DNA from: Dipylidium caninum | Taxonomy: Eukaryota > Platyhelminthes > Cestoda > Cyclophyllidea > Dipylidiidae | Assembly: GCA_017562135.1 (NCBI GenBank) | Contig: QEYB01001685.1 | Coordinates: 434,001-498,000 of the forward strand | Length of the DNA stretch: 64,000 bases | Direction of reading: 5' to 3' | Shown: positions 27,201 to 37,885 of the stretch, piece by piece | Layout of the letters: each line of letters opens with the position of its first letter | How positions within the stretch are numbered: the stretch's first letter is position 1 | The notes under the pieces: generated by a model | What the model saw: the letters and a program-made list of their open reading frames with translations, nothing else | Database searches by the model: none | Told to the model about the DNA's origin: nothing | Position numbers and translations under genes: made by a program

Positions 27201-30200
27201 GGGCACTGTGGCCGAGGGCGCGAAGATCGAGAAAGAGAGGAAGAGAAAGGGGACAATTCGCTTGGCTCGTCCGCTTACACGACTCCATAATCGGCGCAGA
27301 GCGACGAGAAAAGGGTTAGGAGACCGCTCTCTTCTGCTTCCGCTCCTTCTATACTCTTCCTTAGGCGCCACGTAAGATTCCATCCATCGAGAAAAGCGGA
27401 TTCTAATCAGACTCAGCAGTCGATTCGTCGTACGAGAGGTCCCGTCGTCCTTTCGTCCCCGAAGGCGAGTGGAAAGTCATTGAGAACCCGTCGAACGTAG
27501 AGGAAAACACTGGAAGGGCGAAGGCGGGGGGGAGGAAGGGGGAGGGGCTGCGGCGGAAAGGACTTCAAAGGACACCTTAACCACCACAAACCGCACCATC
27601 CACCGAATTTGCTTGCACAGATTCAATGGTTGGGCGAACAAGTGATTTGCAAATTTTTATGCCCCTTTTGTCATTATGAGGTGCTACCAGAGAGCAGTCA
27701 AGTGCAGAAGTAAGGAAGAATTTTGGTTGTATTTCAGGGTCCTCTTCACCTGCACATATCGCTGTTCCATCGAAGTCCCGTGGGAGGTGAGTGATTCGGC
27801 TAAAATGTGTTGGGGTGGAAACTATGAAACGGGCGTTTGTCAATCGTTGTGTCCAACAGCCACTGAGAGAAGCACTGTAAATTTCCCCTCGAAATTTTTA
27901 ATTATAAATTCTAGAGATACTCTTCTTACTCATTCCGTAGGATTTATGTCTCATTCCTATCTTATTTTTCGCCTAATCGGACAAAAACAAGACACGAATT
28001 ACATCTACTTTGTTTGCACGAGTTCACATTTACTCGTAGCGCAGTTTAAACGAGCCTCGAGAAATGTTAAGGAGGCAATCGGAGGTGGATTCACGGGTGG
28101 GAAAAGGCGGTGAAATTGGCTCCAAAAGATTTCCCTCTGAAGCTTTGAGTGTCGTCAAGGGGTTTCGAGAAAGACCATCGGCCCCTGTGGCCGACGAGGA
28201 GGAATTCAGACGACGACGACGACGACGACAACGACTATGGACTGCGATCCACCACGAAACCAGTTGTGGACTGTGTTTAAATTAAAAAGAAAACCGGTCA
28301 AACAGCTAAGGTTGCGCTAAAACATCAGCGTATGTCAAATGGGGGACGAAAACGGTGGACTCAGTTGGACTGATGCAAATGCAACAGGAAAGGCGCATCG
28401 TCGACGCTTCCTTCGCCACCATCTTTGCATCAAATCTCAGCACTTCCAATGCGAAGGGGCACTTCGCATGAGAATCGAAAATGAGCAAGCAAATGGGTGG
28501 ACGAGAAGACCGGCCCAGGAAACGATCCTCAGCCGAGAATTAATGTCCACGGAGCAATCGTCCGCTGTGCCTTCTTTCTTTCTTTCTTTCTTTCCTTCCT
28601 TCCTTCCTTCCTCCCTCACTAAAACCGCCAGGCGAACTCGTAGGAGCGACGGGGTTCTGTTGCCGTGCATGCAATGAAACTGAGGAACGAGGGAAAAAAA
28701 GCCAAGCAGCATTGCCTAATCGACACGGCGCCATCTCACTGCACGATGAGGAGGAGGCTGAACGCCGACCACAGGCAAATTCACCGTCATCCTCCTCATC
28801 CACCCGATCACTACGTTCTCCGTAATGTAGAATTATTTTTTAGGAGAAAATCACATACACTAACCAAAATGAGGTGTGAAAAGACTTTGAATCGCTTATT
28901 TAAATCTAAAAGTAAACACTTCTTCCCACAAGGCATGTCTGCCTTGGCCAATCGTTGGCAGAACGTTGTAGATTGCAGGTGAAATTACTTCGACTGAATG
29001 CAACAAATAATGTAAAAAAATTGTACTTTTCATCTTTTAAGTATATTCAATGCCCGTTTCTTAGTTTCCGACCTACTATGCATGCATATTCCTGACTTGC
29101 ATAAAATTGGGCCTCATGGCTGTCCTCCTCTCTGTGCCTTCCTCCCTCACTCACCCGGACAGATGCGATCCCCTTGGCGCGCCTCCCGCCGCTCACCATC
29201 AAGGGACGACCGAGAACGGTGTGGACCACGCAGACAATGCAGGAGACGGTGGAGGCCACGCCCGCGCTCCGTGTCACCCTCTCCTACCGCTTCGCCTGCC
29301 CTCCCGACTACTACGGCGATGCCTGCGAACGCTACTGTGCCCCGCGAGACTCACTCTTGGGCCATTACACCTGCGATCCCAAGGACGGACGAATTGTTTG
29401 CCTCTCCGGATGGCGTGGGAGTCAGTGCACTGAAGGTGAGGCCCTCGTGAAGGCGATTAATCAAACCAATTTGTTTTCACCTACCTGTAGTTGTTGAAAC
29501 ATCCAGTCTCCTCAGCATTCACTCGAGGTGTGGAGCCTAGTGAGATCCTTTTTGACCTCCACGCCTCCGAGAAGAATAGAAAGGCGGAGTCGAATTGTCT
29601 GCCGGGTGTAGCGCCCACATCAAAAGAGTGTCCTTACACACCGATGAAAGTAGTTCGACCATCAAATCCTCCTCATGGTGGTGTGCCGTGACTTAAGGCT
29701 GAAAAAAATAAAATAAAATTTTCCTTTAAATTCCCCTCTTCTTCTTCACTTTCAGCTGTCTGCATCAACGGCTGTTTTCATGGCACCTGTGACTCACCCG
29801 GCAACTGCAAGTGAGTTAAAGCTAACCACTCACCAAAATTAACCTGCCTCCACTTTGCCCGTCCGCGTGAGTAACGCGGTCTTCTCCCCTTTCCGAGTCG
29901 GACGCAGGGCCCCGGTCGGGTGGACGGCGTTGATGGAAGACGAGGGGGGAGGGGGGGGGGGAGCGGAGAAAGCGCGATTGCAATCAAAGCGTCCCGACAT
30001 GAAAGAAAACTCTCACCTTAGACGGGGGAGTATGGACAGGGGGCCTGACATATCGAGTCTGCTCATCCGGACAGACCGAACGGGTCACCAACAGGGTCCC
30101 TTCCGCGGGTGTCGAAGACGCTTGACAAGCCATTGAGGGGAGGAGAGAAGGTGGAACCTCCTCGCCCTCCTGTTAGACCTGTTCCAGACTGTCTAGTTGA

Positions 30201-33200
30201 GTTAATTCTTGTTGAACCCAGTCGGACATTACACCGCACTCGGTGGTTGCAAAGGCGTTTTCGATTGTCCACACAGACTTGCCCCGGACAGCGGGAAGAG
30301 GAGCAGAGAACGACTAATTTTTCACCGTTTAGATGCCGCGAAGGCTGGGAGGGTGAAGCCTGTGATCAATGTATCCCCTTGCCCGGATGCAGCCACGGGA
30401 GCTGCAAGCTCAACTGGACCCTGGGCCAACACGAACCCTTCACCTGTGAGTGTCAGTCCGGCTGGAGCGGCATGCTCTGCACCATCGGTGAGGCGTCTCT
30501 CCTTTCTCTCCGAGTGAACACGTCTTCAGGTTTAACTTTGACAAGCCTCGTCTTGTAGACACCCAGTATTGCTCAAACCATCCTACCACCTGCCTACACG
30601 GCGCGTCTGCCACAACACGCCCACAGAAACCTCGCCGGGCTACGTGTGTCAATGCCCCCTCGGCTACGACGGCTACCATTGCGAGAGTCCGAACCAAGAC
30701 TGTCGAGTTCACTTTTGCAGTGGAAATGGCATCTGTCAGGTACGCTGTCTGTGATAATCGCGAGGTTTATTGCTCACCTTTCTCACCCTATCATCTTCCG
30801 GTGACAGTCATTCCCTTGACAATTGTTCCACTAAACAAATCACGAATAATCGGCGATTGAAGGGCTACAACATCGTTTGGTGTAAGGAAGAGCGACTGAA
30901 CGGTTCAGTGGGGCAGTTTAACACAAAACAGGGCGAGAATGCGCCCGGACTGCCCCCAGCCGGGCCAGGAGCACCGAGGCAGGGCGGAAAAGTAGTGACT
31001 TCATGCGGTGAGGACGGAGATGTAAACAGAACGCAAAATGAGGTACAGCAAGGCGATGAGGCACATGAACGTGCATTAGACACTCGCCTCCAATGGTGCA
31101 TTCACCGGCAAATCAGTGTAAACAGATGAGGGATTAACGACACTCCGAGCACCCCGAAAATAAGTCCTTCAGGCCTGTCCACACTCGCCCCAACGCGCCA
31201 AATGCACAAACCCCCTAGAACTCGGGCAAATTTGCGCATATTCCAAGAGAAAAGTGTTTTTGGGAGAAAACCGGTAAGCACAGCCATTCGCGAGTACATA
31301 AGGTTCAAGCACTTTGGGCGCAAGGACAACAATACGCAGGGACCGACACCTCGCCGTTGAATTCGTTTCCCGGGGCTCGTATTGGCCACATGTTGGCGCG
31401 AACAAGAAGGAAGTTTGTATTGAATACATCTTCACAAACTTTCCAATGAGACTGAACTGTTTAAATGCTTAAAGAGAACAGTGTGTCTAAAAAGAAGTAA
31501 TGTTTCTTTAAAGACCAACGGTACTTGCACATGCTTCGACGGATTCTACGGTTCGAACTGCCAGTTCCACCAAACTGAGTGCGACGAGAACCCCTGTGAG
31601 GGAAGTAAGTCAATCTGCGAAAGTCTAACAGAGACGTCGGAGAGCAGCCCACCTGGAGTAAGTGTGAATTTCCGTTGCAAGTGTCAGCCTGGACTGAGCG
31701 GCATGAACTGCGAGTACAAAATTCGTCAATGCGATAAGCGGCCGTGTCTACATGGTGAGTTGTATACCGAATTCTTGTATTCCCCACGTTGTCCTAACAC
31801 GTAGCACCGAGGGACTGAGCAGCCACGCCAAAAGGCTTTGAAATAACGCTGTTCAGAACGCGTGTTCATGAGTGACAGCGCTTGCAAGGGTGGGTTGGTT
31901 GCTTCCCTAGGAGATGACACCACAGAAAGACGTTTTCGAGTAAACGGAGCTCGCCTGCCCTCAATACAATACGTGAATTAACACTCGAGATCACAAGGAA
32001 GTCTCTCAACTTCAAGCTCTGTCAACACTAAACTGACTTCAATCAATACAGCGCGTGACCAACGGGTACATCAGATTGCCACCTTATTTACAACTTAGGC
32101 TCCAGTCAAACTTGAAGATCCATGGTCTTTGAAGAAGTGGTAAAGATCTAGAAGTGTAGTTGTAAATTTATGGGTAAAGGGAAACTGCGCACGAGTGGCG
32201 TTCAGATATTCATGTTAGTGGAAATCGCCTCCACCCATTCGACTGGTGACACTCCGTTTTCTATTTACTTTTAATGATAGCACAGCTCATTCTTTTCTCT
32301 TAGGGCACTAATTGAATTAACATCTGACGTATCCGATTGGTGGGGACGGAAATAAAGCACAAAAGAACGCCCTGGCTTACGGCACTAGCGTTTGGTTTAT
32401 TTGAAACCGGCCCCTATTTCGCAGCGAAAATAAATAGAAGGGCTATTTACTTCTACATAGCTTAGCCAAATGGTTGATTTGTATTTTGGTTAAATACTTT
32501 TCACTAACAAAAATTTTAAGGTTTAAAATTTTGTTGTTAGAAAGTGACAAGTTTTGGTAGATAAAAGATTTTTGACGGCGCCATTTCACAGTTAAAAAAA
32601 CGCAGCTCTCCTTATTTACACCGAATTTTGACCATTAAGTCTATTTACACTTACCCCAATAGGAAGAGTCTTTAAGCACCCCTGACGCATAAAACTTGCG
32701 CATAACTAGCCAAACTGCCGCCTCGTCGTTTGAGCTGTTGTGTCACCGTGACTCCTACATGGCGACGGAGAACATACGCAATCACCCCCTGCATTTGACC
32801 TCAATCTGTACTTTCAACACAAAGTTCCTCTGAACTCACCACACCTCTATGGCCCTTGATCTAGTTAAATTAACTATGCAAATGCGGCTCAGCGCCACCG
32901 CCGTGTAAGGATAAGAGTAGTTAAGCACCTGAACTATGTGCCTGCGGAGTAAAGTACAAGATTACTTGTATGCGCAGCATTCTACGTCTGCGGCTATCGG
33001 ATTCCTAGCGATTATCGAGGGTTACCGAGCACTTAGACATGGCGACCGAGAATTTTTATTTCAGCAGCATCCTATTCTTTCGAACTTCCGTTTCTCCGTA
33101 GGCGGAAAGTGTGTGGAACTGACACAGGACCACGATGGATACCAATGTGTCTGTTTGCCCGGTTACCGAGGCCGCCATTGTGAGCTCAGCGACTCGGCTT

Positions 33201-34054
33201 GCCAACACCTGCCCTGCGCCAACGGAGGTCAATGCGTGGATCGCGCACACCACGTTGAATGTCGCTGTCTGCCCGGGTGGACTGGTCCCACTTGCCGTCA
33301 GAATATCAATGAATGCACCACCCCCGTGTGTAAAAACGGCGCCGGATGTCGAGATCGCCCTGGAACTTTTGAGTGCCTTTGCACGCCCGGTTGGACTGGA
33401 CATGACTGCAGTATTCCGATCCACAACACTACCCTTGATCCCATCCCTCCGCCCTCCACCACCTCTCGTGCCCCACCTCCAGCCCCTCTACTTCCGTCCA
33501 CCGCTTCACCCGCCTGCATCTCGGCATGCGGTGACGAGGGACCCGAAGTGGCCTGGCCCCAAACCTCTATTATCATCCGTTGTGGCGTCGTCACGTCTAT
33601 AGTCGTCTTAATCTTCCTCCTCATCTTACTCTCCCTCCTCCTCATTTTGCGTCGTCGGAGAGTCTGGCGGCACACCAAGTCGGAGCAGGAGGAGCTACAA
33701 GGACCAACTCCACCATCCAGACCTCGGCCAGTCTACTGGAATCCCCGGGTAATGCCAGAACCACTGTTGATTTGTGCATCCGGTGACTCCTTAATGAGGC
33801 ATAAAACCCTCTTCAATGGAGCATCTCGGCCCTCATTGTCCAGAAAGGAAGGACTCTGCCTGGAAAAATCCCTCATCTACGAATCTACCGGGTCATCACC
33901 CATCGTCACGGCGTCGCCACACATTGTGCCGCTGTGCGGACCCTCGGTACACCATCACGCGATTGTCTACGCCTGCCAGACACCGCCACCGCCTTACGAG
34001 GACTCGGTGCAGAACAAGGGAGATGGCAGAGAAAAAGTTGCCAGCCAATCCTAG
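18237..34054 (+). CDS. Delta-type Notch ligand (DSL family), nine exons
   Basis: Single-pass membrane ligand for Notch receptors on neighbouring cells. My exon model is 18237-18335, 25528-25824, 27738-27786, 29163-29435, 29756-29810, 30333-30487, 30559-30739, 31514-31754 and 33102-34054. All introns are GT-AG and splice phases agree throughout, giving about 767 residues if one missing base in exon 7 is allowed for. Residues 1-27 form a signal peptide, and about 34-150 an MNNL domain with the FSVCC motif. A DSL domain has Cys at 194, 203, 207, 219, 228 and 237 in canonical spacing. Eight EGF repeats follow (about 242-553), then a Pro/Thr-rich stalk, a membrane segment at about 611-634 with an RRRR stop-transfer, and a 133-residue tail with a PPPY motif near 746-749. 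Several N-glycosylation sequons are present. The start is the first ATG after a TATA-like site. Eight EGFs without a cysteine-rich domain fit Delta rather than Serrate/Jagged. Family call is secure; exact exon ends are inferred. Confidence 0.93.
21350..21373. repeat. GGGC tandem repeat, quadruplex motif
   Basis: About six GGGC units in tandem satisfy the four-G-tract quadruplex pattern with one-base loops. It lies in intron 1 of the Delta-type gene on the coding strand. Confidence 0.8.
21714..21746. repeat. TTC trinucleotide repeat, 11 units
   Basis: Eleven perfect TTC units (GAA on the other strand) lie in intron 1 of the Delta-type gene, inside a longer pyrimidine-rich stretch. Confidence 0.85.
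26531..26551. repeat. GT dinucleotide repeat
   Basis: A GT run of about 20 bases, interrupted once, in intron 2 of the Delta-type gene. Confidence 0.8.
27809..29075 (+). mobile_element. Mariner-family element, degenerate, inside Delta intron 3
   Basis: A 5' terminal repeat at 27811-27840 and its inverted partner at 29045-29075 share the core GGAAACTATGAAACGGGC with few differences. Length, about 1.27 kb, is typical for mariner. Transposase remnants are visible in broken frames: IDTAPSH (second catalytic Asp block), a degenerate HPPYSPD-like block near 28785, and a C-terminal LANRWQNV block near 28940-28975. A TTTC/TTCC microsatellite (28574-28612) and an ACG repeat (28208-28232) interrupt it. 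The element is dead. It starts 22 bp after the exon 3 donor and ends 87 bp before exon 4 of the Delta-type gene. Confidence 0.85.
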
Positions 34055-37000
34055 CTTTCCCGCATGCACAAACACACACATTTATACATAATATACATAC
34101 ACCGACACATAGACATTTGCGTATTAGACAAGCACTTGTAAAAAAAAATTTCTCGCGAAATGATGATTTAACCTGGTCTTCATCCCCTTCGCCTTACCTT
34201 CACTCTCCCACCGTCCGAAGCCCGCCTCGTCAGTCCCTTCGACAACAGTCTGCCTGCTTGCGCATGTGTGTATTTGTGTGTGTGGTGGTGAGTCCCACTT
34301 TTTTTACCAAGTCCGCTCCAATATCACCTCTTCCTTGTACACAAACTTGGTGTCTGTCTAAGCATCCAACACGCAGTAGCAACATGCCTGTTTGTATGCT
34401 CTTAAGCCGCCCAATCGCACCATCAAATGTATGGGCGAATGAAGGAGTTCAACCCTGTCACTCTCTCGTCTCGGTTATTCCCCCACTTAGATGGGAGTGA
34501 AGTTGGTTGGAAGCCCCAATTTGAGGGGTGGTTGTTTGACCTTTCCTGATAGAAATGACTCCTTTACGACATACGGTGTTCATTGAAGCGAGCACCAGTT
34601 CTGGAAATCCCATTCAACAAACCATCCATTCGTAGGTGGCATTCTTTTCGCTCCGCTATTGTTAAGTTTCTCCAACTACCCGGGAGTTAATGCGAAAAAC
34701 ATTCTCTCACCTCTCGTGAGACTTCGCCGATGCCGCCGTCCGTAGGACGCGCAGAGTGCGAAGGCTTGGCGTTCAGTAAGCGCTGGAACAGGATACAAAC
34801 GGGAGGAGCAACGCCACGTAAAAAAATCAGTGTATCACTTTTCACTGGACAAGTTTCTATCCCCCCTGAAGCATTGCAGGCGATGCAGTCGGCAGAGCGT
34901 GTTTGTTGTTTCGAGCAGCATGAGACTGTCGCCATCAGGTGGAATGTAGCCAGCTGCAGCAGGTCAGGCTAAAACCTCCACCAGACAACAAAAAGGGGAA
35001 AAAATGAGGCGTTTCACCACCGAAGAGCGAATGGACGCGAAGTAAGGCTGATGAAGGTTGGACGCCTCATTGCGAGAGCCGGGCGAAGAGGGGGATGCGA
35101 CGCGTTCCCACCGCGGACCAAAGGAAAACATCCGAGCGGGATAATAGCAAAGTCAGTGTCTTTAGCTTCACATGCATCTGCAGAAGAGACGAAGGAAAAT
35201 CCCGGCGCAGTGGAGAGGACGTCCTGGTTGCCAGCGCCTTATAAAGCGGCCAAGGTGCTTTAGACAGTTTCTCTTTCGCCCAAGAAGTGCTGCCCCAACG
35301 TGTGAGGGTGTCAGAGAATGTAGGAAACGCATCTTATCCAGTCTCGGTAACACCGAGGCCTTCCCATTGTAGCCTTGGTGGAGACCGCAGTTCTAGCTTT
35401 TCTCGGGCATACAGTCCAACACGTAATGTTTCGCTCCAAGAATAAATCCTCCTCTGCTCCAACGAAATGTAGGAGTTGCGGGGCAAAACTTCACCTAAGT
35501 GGCAATAAATTGGACGGAGAGAGGCGGTGCTGACGTCCGCGGTAGCCCAGGGAGTTGGAAAGGTACATCGTGACTTGTAGACGCTTACGCGATCAGTTTT
35601 CCTTTCACTTTAAGGTCAATTTACTCCTCACCGTCTGAGGTCTAGAAAGAACACTCGAAAGATTCCGCTTGCTAGTCGTCGAGCTACCAAGCCAAATTCG
35701 CCCACGATAGTGTTAAGGTCGCAGGAGGTTGCCAGAGTTCACCACAATCAAGTAGAAACGCGAGATTGGCAGCTGAGACCACTCGACGGGCTAGTTGAGA
35801 TCCCGACGATCCACCTTCGCCCCACTCAAGTTTCTGGAGTGCCGAATGAAGGCCGACAAGACTCGCTATAGCGACACTTTTGATGCATGTCTTGTCGGAA
35901 TAGTGGCTGTTATTGTCCGGCCCTCGAACATCGGCCAAATGAAGTAAGTTGCGATCTTTGCGCGGCTCCGCATTTACCTGCCAGATCGCGGGTGATAAAC
36001 GCGGAAGAATGCCGTGGAAGGAAAAGATCTACATCGCCAGAGCGGCGAAAAATGACCCCCTATTGAATTTCCAAAAAACGCATATCGAACAGACTCCCGG
36101 ACTCGGGAGAAACGACGAAGATTATGCAACCTGCCAGGAAGTGCGATTATCAACATCCACGAGGCTGAACGATGGACGGTGAGCCGAGCGCCGGGCTACA
36201 CCAATTGCCGACTCGATGGCAGGAGGAGGAGAGGCAGCAGAACAAAAAAGAAACTTAATTTGGGCTGATTCTTCCTTCTGGCGGAAGAGTGCATTCTGTG
36301 ACGTTAGTCAATGACAGTAATTCTACCCGAGGGTGTGCGAATTCTTTTGTTGGTGGAAATTAATGGCAGGTCCGAAAGGCCACAGTCAGAGAGGAGAGCG
36401 TGGGGCCTGGTGCTGTCCAACACCCGCCTGGGTGCTACTCGCAGACAATTTGCTCCGTCTCGACCGAGAGGCAGACTCGGGGAGAGAGACACATTCGAGG
36501 GGAAGAACGACCTCAAAAATTGCCGAGTTTGAGGGTCCAGCTGTTCGCCCACCACAACCCATCCCGTGGTTTTGAACAAAATAAGGTATTCATGAGCTAG
36601 AATAAACGCCGACCCGAAAGACCCACCAAGGAAGAGAGGATATGAAGAGAACGGGATAGAAATCACTCGATATCGCGCATTGAAGGTGGGGAGGATGCGC
36701 AAAATAACGGTGCTGACAAGAGTTGAAAATGTGCCCCCTACAGACAATCAACACACTGAGAAAGAGCTTGACAGAAGCCTCGTATGACATCTTTACGGCG
36801 TGTATGAAGAAAGGAAGCAAATATTGCAAAAGAGCTTGGGGTATCGCGACCCGCCCACTTGCCTTGTTTTAGAAGAGAGACAAATATACAAACCGATAGT
36901 ATTAAAAACAATGTTTTCTTAGCGTCATAGCCGAGATCATTTCAGTTCGACGTGCTCAAAAATTCCCCGATCTATAATAAGGAAAGAGGGAAAAAAGAAC

Positions 37001-37134
37001 AGTATCACAATAAACGCTAAAATCGTTTTTACATTGAACATGTTACTTAAATGTTTTGAGTAGACCTATTGGGAGATTTACGACCGCAGGGCAAATGCCA
37101 TCAATTTGAGAAAAAATTGTGTTTTTGGAAAAAC
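34055..37134. other. Intergenic region between convergent genes
   Basis: The Delta-type gene ends here from the left and the GST-like unit from the right. CA-rich sequence follows the Delta stop. AATAAA motifs occur only about 1.4 kb downstream (near 35442 and 35504), so the true polyadenylation site is unclear. No coding sequence is recognised. Confidence 0.5.
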
Positions 37135-37885
37135 TCAACGCTCAAATTGTAAAAATCCCGTCCAATCAAAGGCATGAAAATTGATTCCTACACTCTGGCT
37201 GTTTGAATCAAGCTGATGTTGGTGAACAAGCCGAAGCCAACGATGCGCAGGAGGCGAGGAGAAGGTCACTTTGAGGCGGCGAGCAACGAAAGCGACGACG
37301 ATGTCGGCAAGTCCGATTTGATCGCCTAGAAGGAAAGCCTGTCCGCTGTTCGCCAGATGTTCACAGAAGAATCGCCAATCCTCCCGCTCCTTGCCACTTT
37401 TCTCCGGCTCCGCGAGGAGGAGCGCAAGGCTCCAACTCACCAACTGCTTCGTCTTTGCGACTGTCGCCAGCTTTGGAGCGAAGGACACAAATGAAGCAAA
37501 GACAAAAGTTTGGCACGCTCGAACTCAGTCGCCATAAGGCAATTCCATGAGCTGGAAAACTGTCTAACTGTTCCTAATAGGTCCCTCTTTCCGTCCAAGG
37601 TAATAAGAAGTCTTTCCCTTGCCGTAAACACAAGAAGCAGTTTACTAATAGGTGAAATGACGTTTTCTTTCGCATCACCAGCCCAGACGCCCCTTTACGT
37701 GGAAGACATTATCGAATTACTGGAGCGGAAAAGCGCAGCTCGTCAGTTCTCACCTCAGTAGGACGAAGGGATACCCCAATCACCGCCTCCAACTGCGCCT
37801 GCAAATCGAAAAGGTCAGAAGGCGGGGCGGAGCCAGTCCCACCGATGGTGAGGCGGAGGAGACGAAGGAGAGGATGCTCCTCCAT
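37135..37885 (-). CDS. Candidate small protein with a GST C-terminal-like domain
   Basis: Two exons can be modelled: 37885-37754 and 37470-37135, in phase 0, giving about 155 residues that end at a TAA. The second exon has the helical pattern of a GST C-terminal domain, including FLLGDQIGLADIVVAF, which matches the family signature around the conserved LAD; Gly stands where Ser/Thr usually caps the helix. Small GST-like proteins of the aminoacyl-tRNA synthetase and eEF1 complexes (for example AIMP3/EEF1E1) have this layout, but I cannot assign one. The intron between the exons (37471-37753) also contains an open frame with ITLDGKRDLLGTVRQF, which resembles the end of a thioredoxin-like GST N-terminal half and may be a missing exon. 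The ATG lies inside the last VARS1 exon in another frame. Alternatively this is a C-terminal extension of VARS1, joined if the C5 run near 37896 carries an indel. Confidence 0.5.

Noticed and set aside
32936..33101. Upstream extension of the last Delta exon frame
   Set aside because: The open frame before 33102 is intronic: the acceptor at 33100-33101 joins exactly in phase with exon 8 and completes EGF repeat 6.
36304..36747. 147-codon hydrophobic frame on the - strand that might be a membrane protein
   Set aside because: Opposite strand is equally open in two frames, and hydrophobic runs do not form clear membrane segments with conserved motifs.
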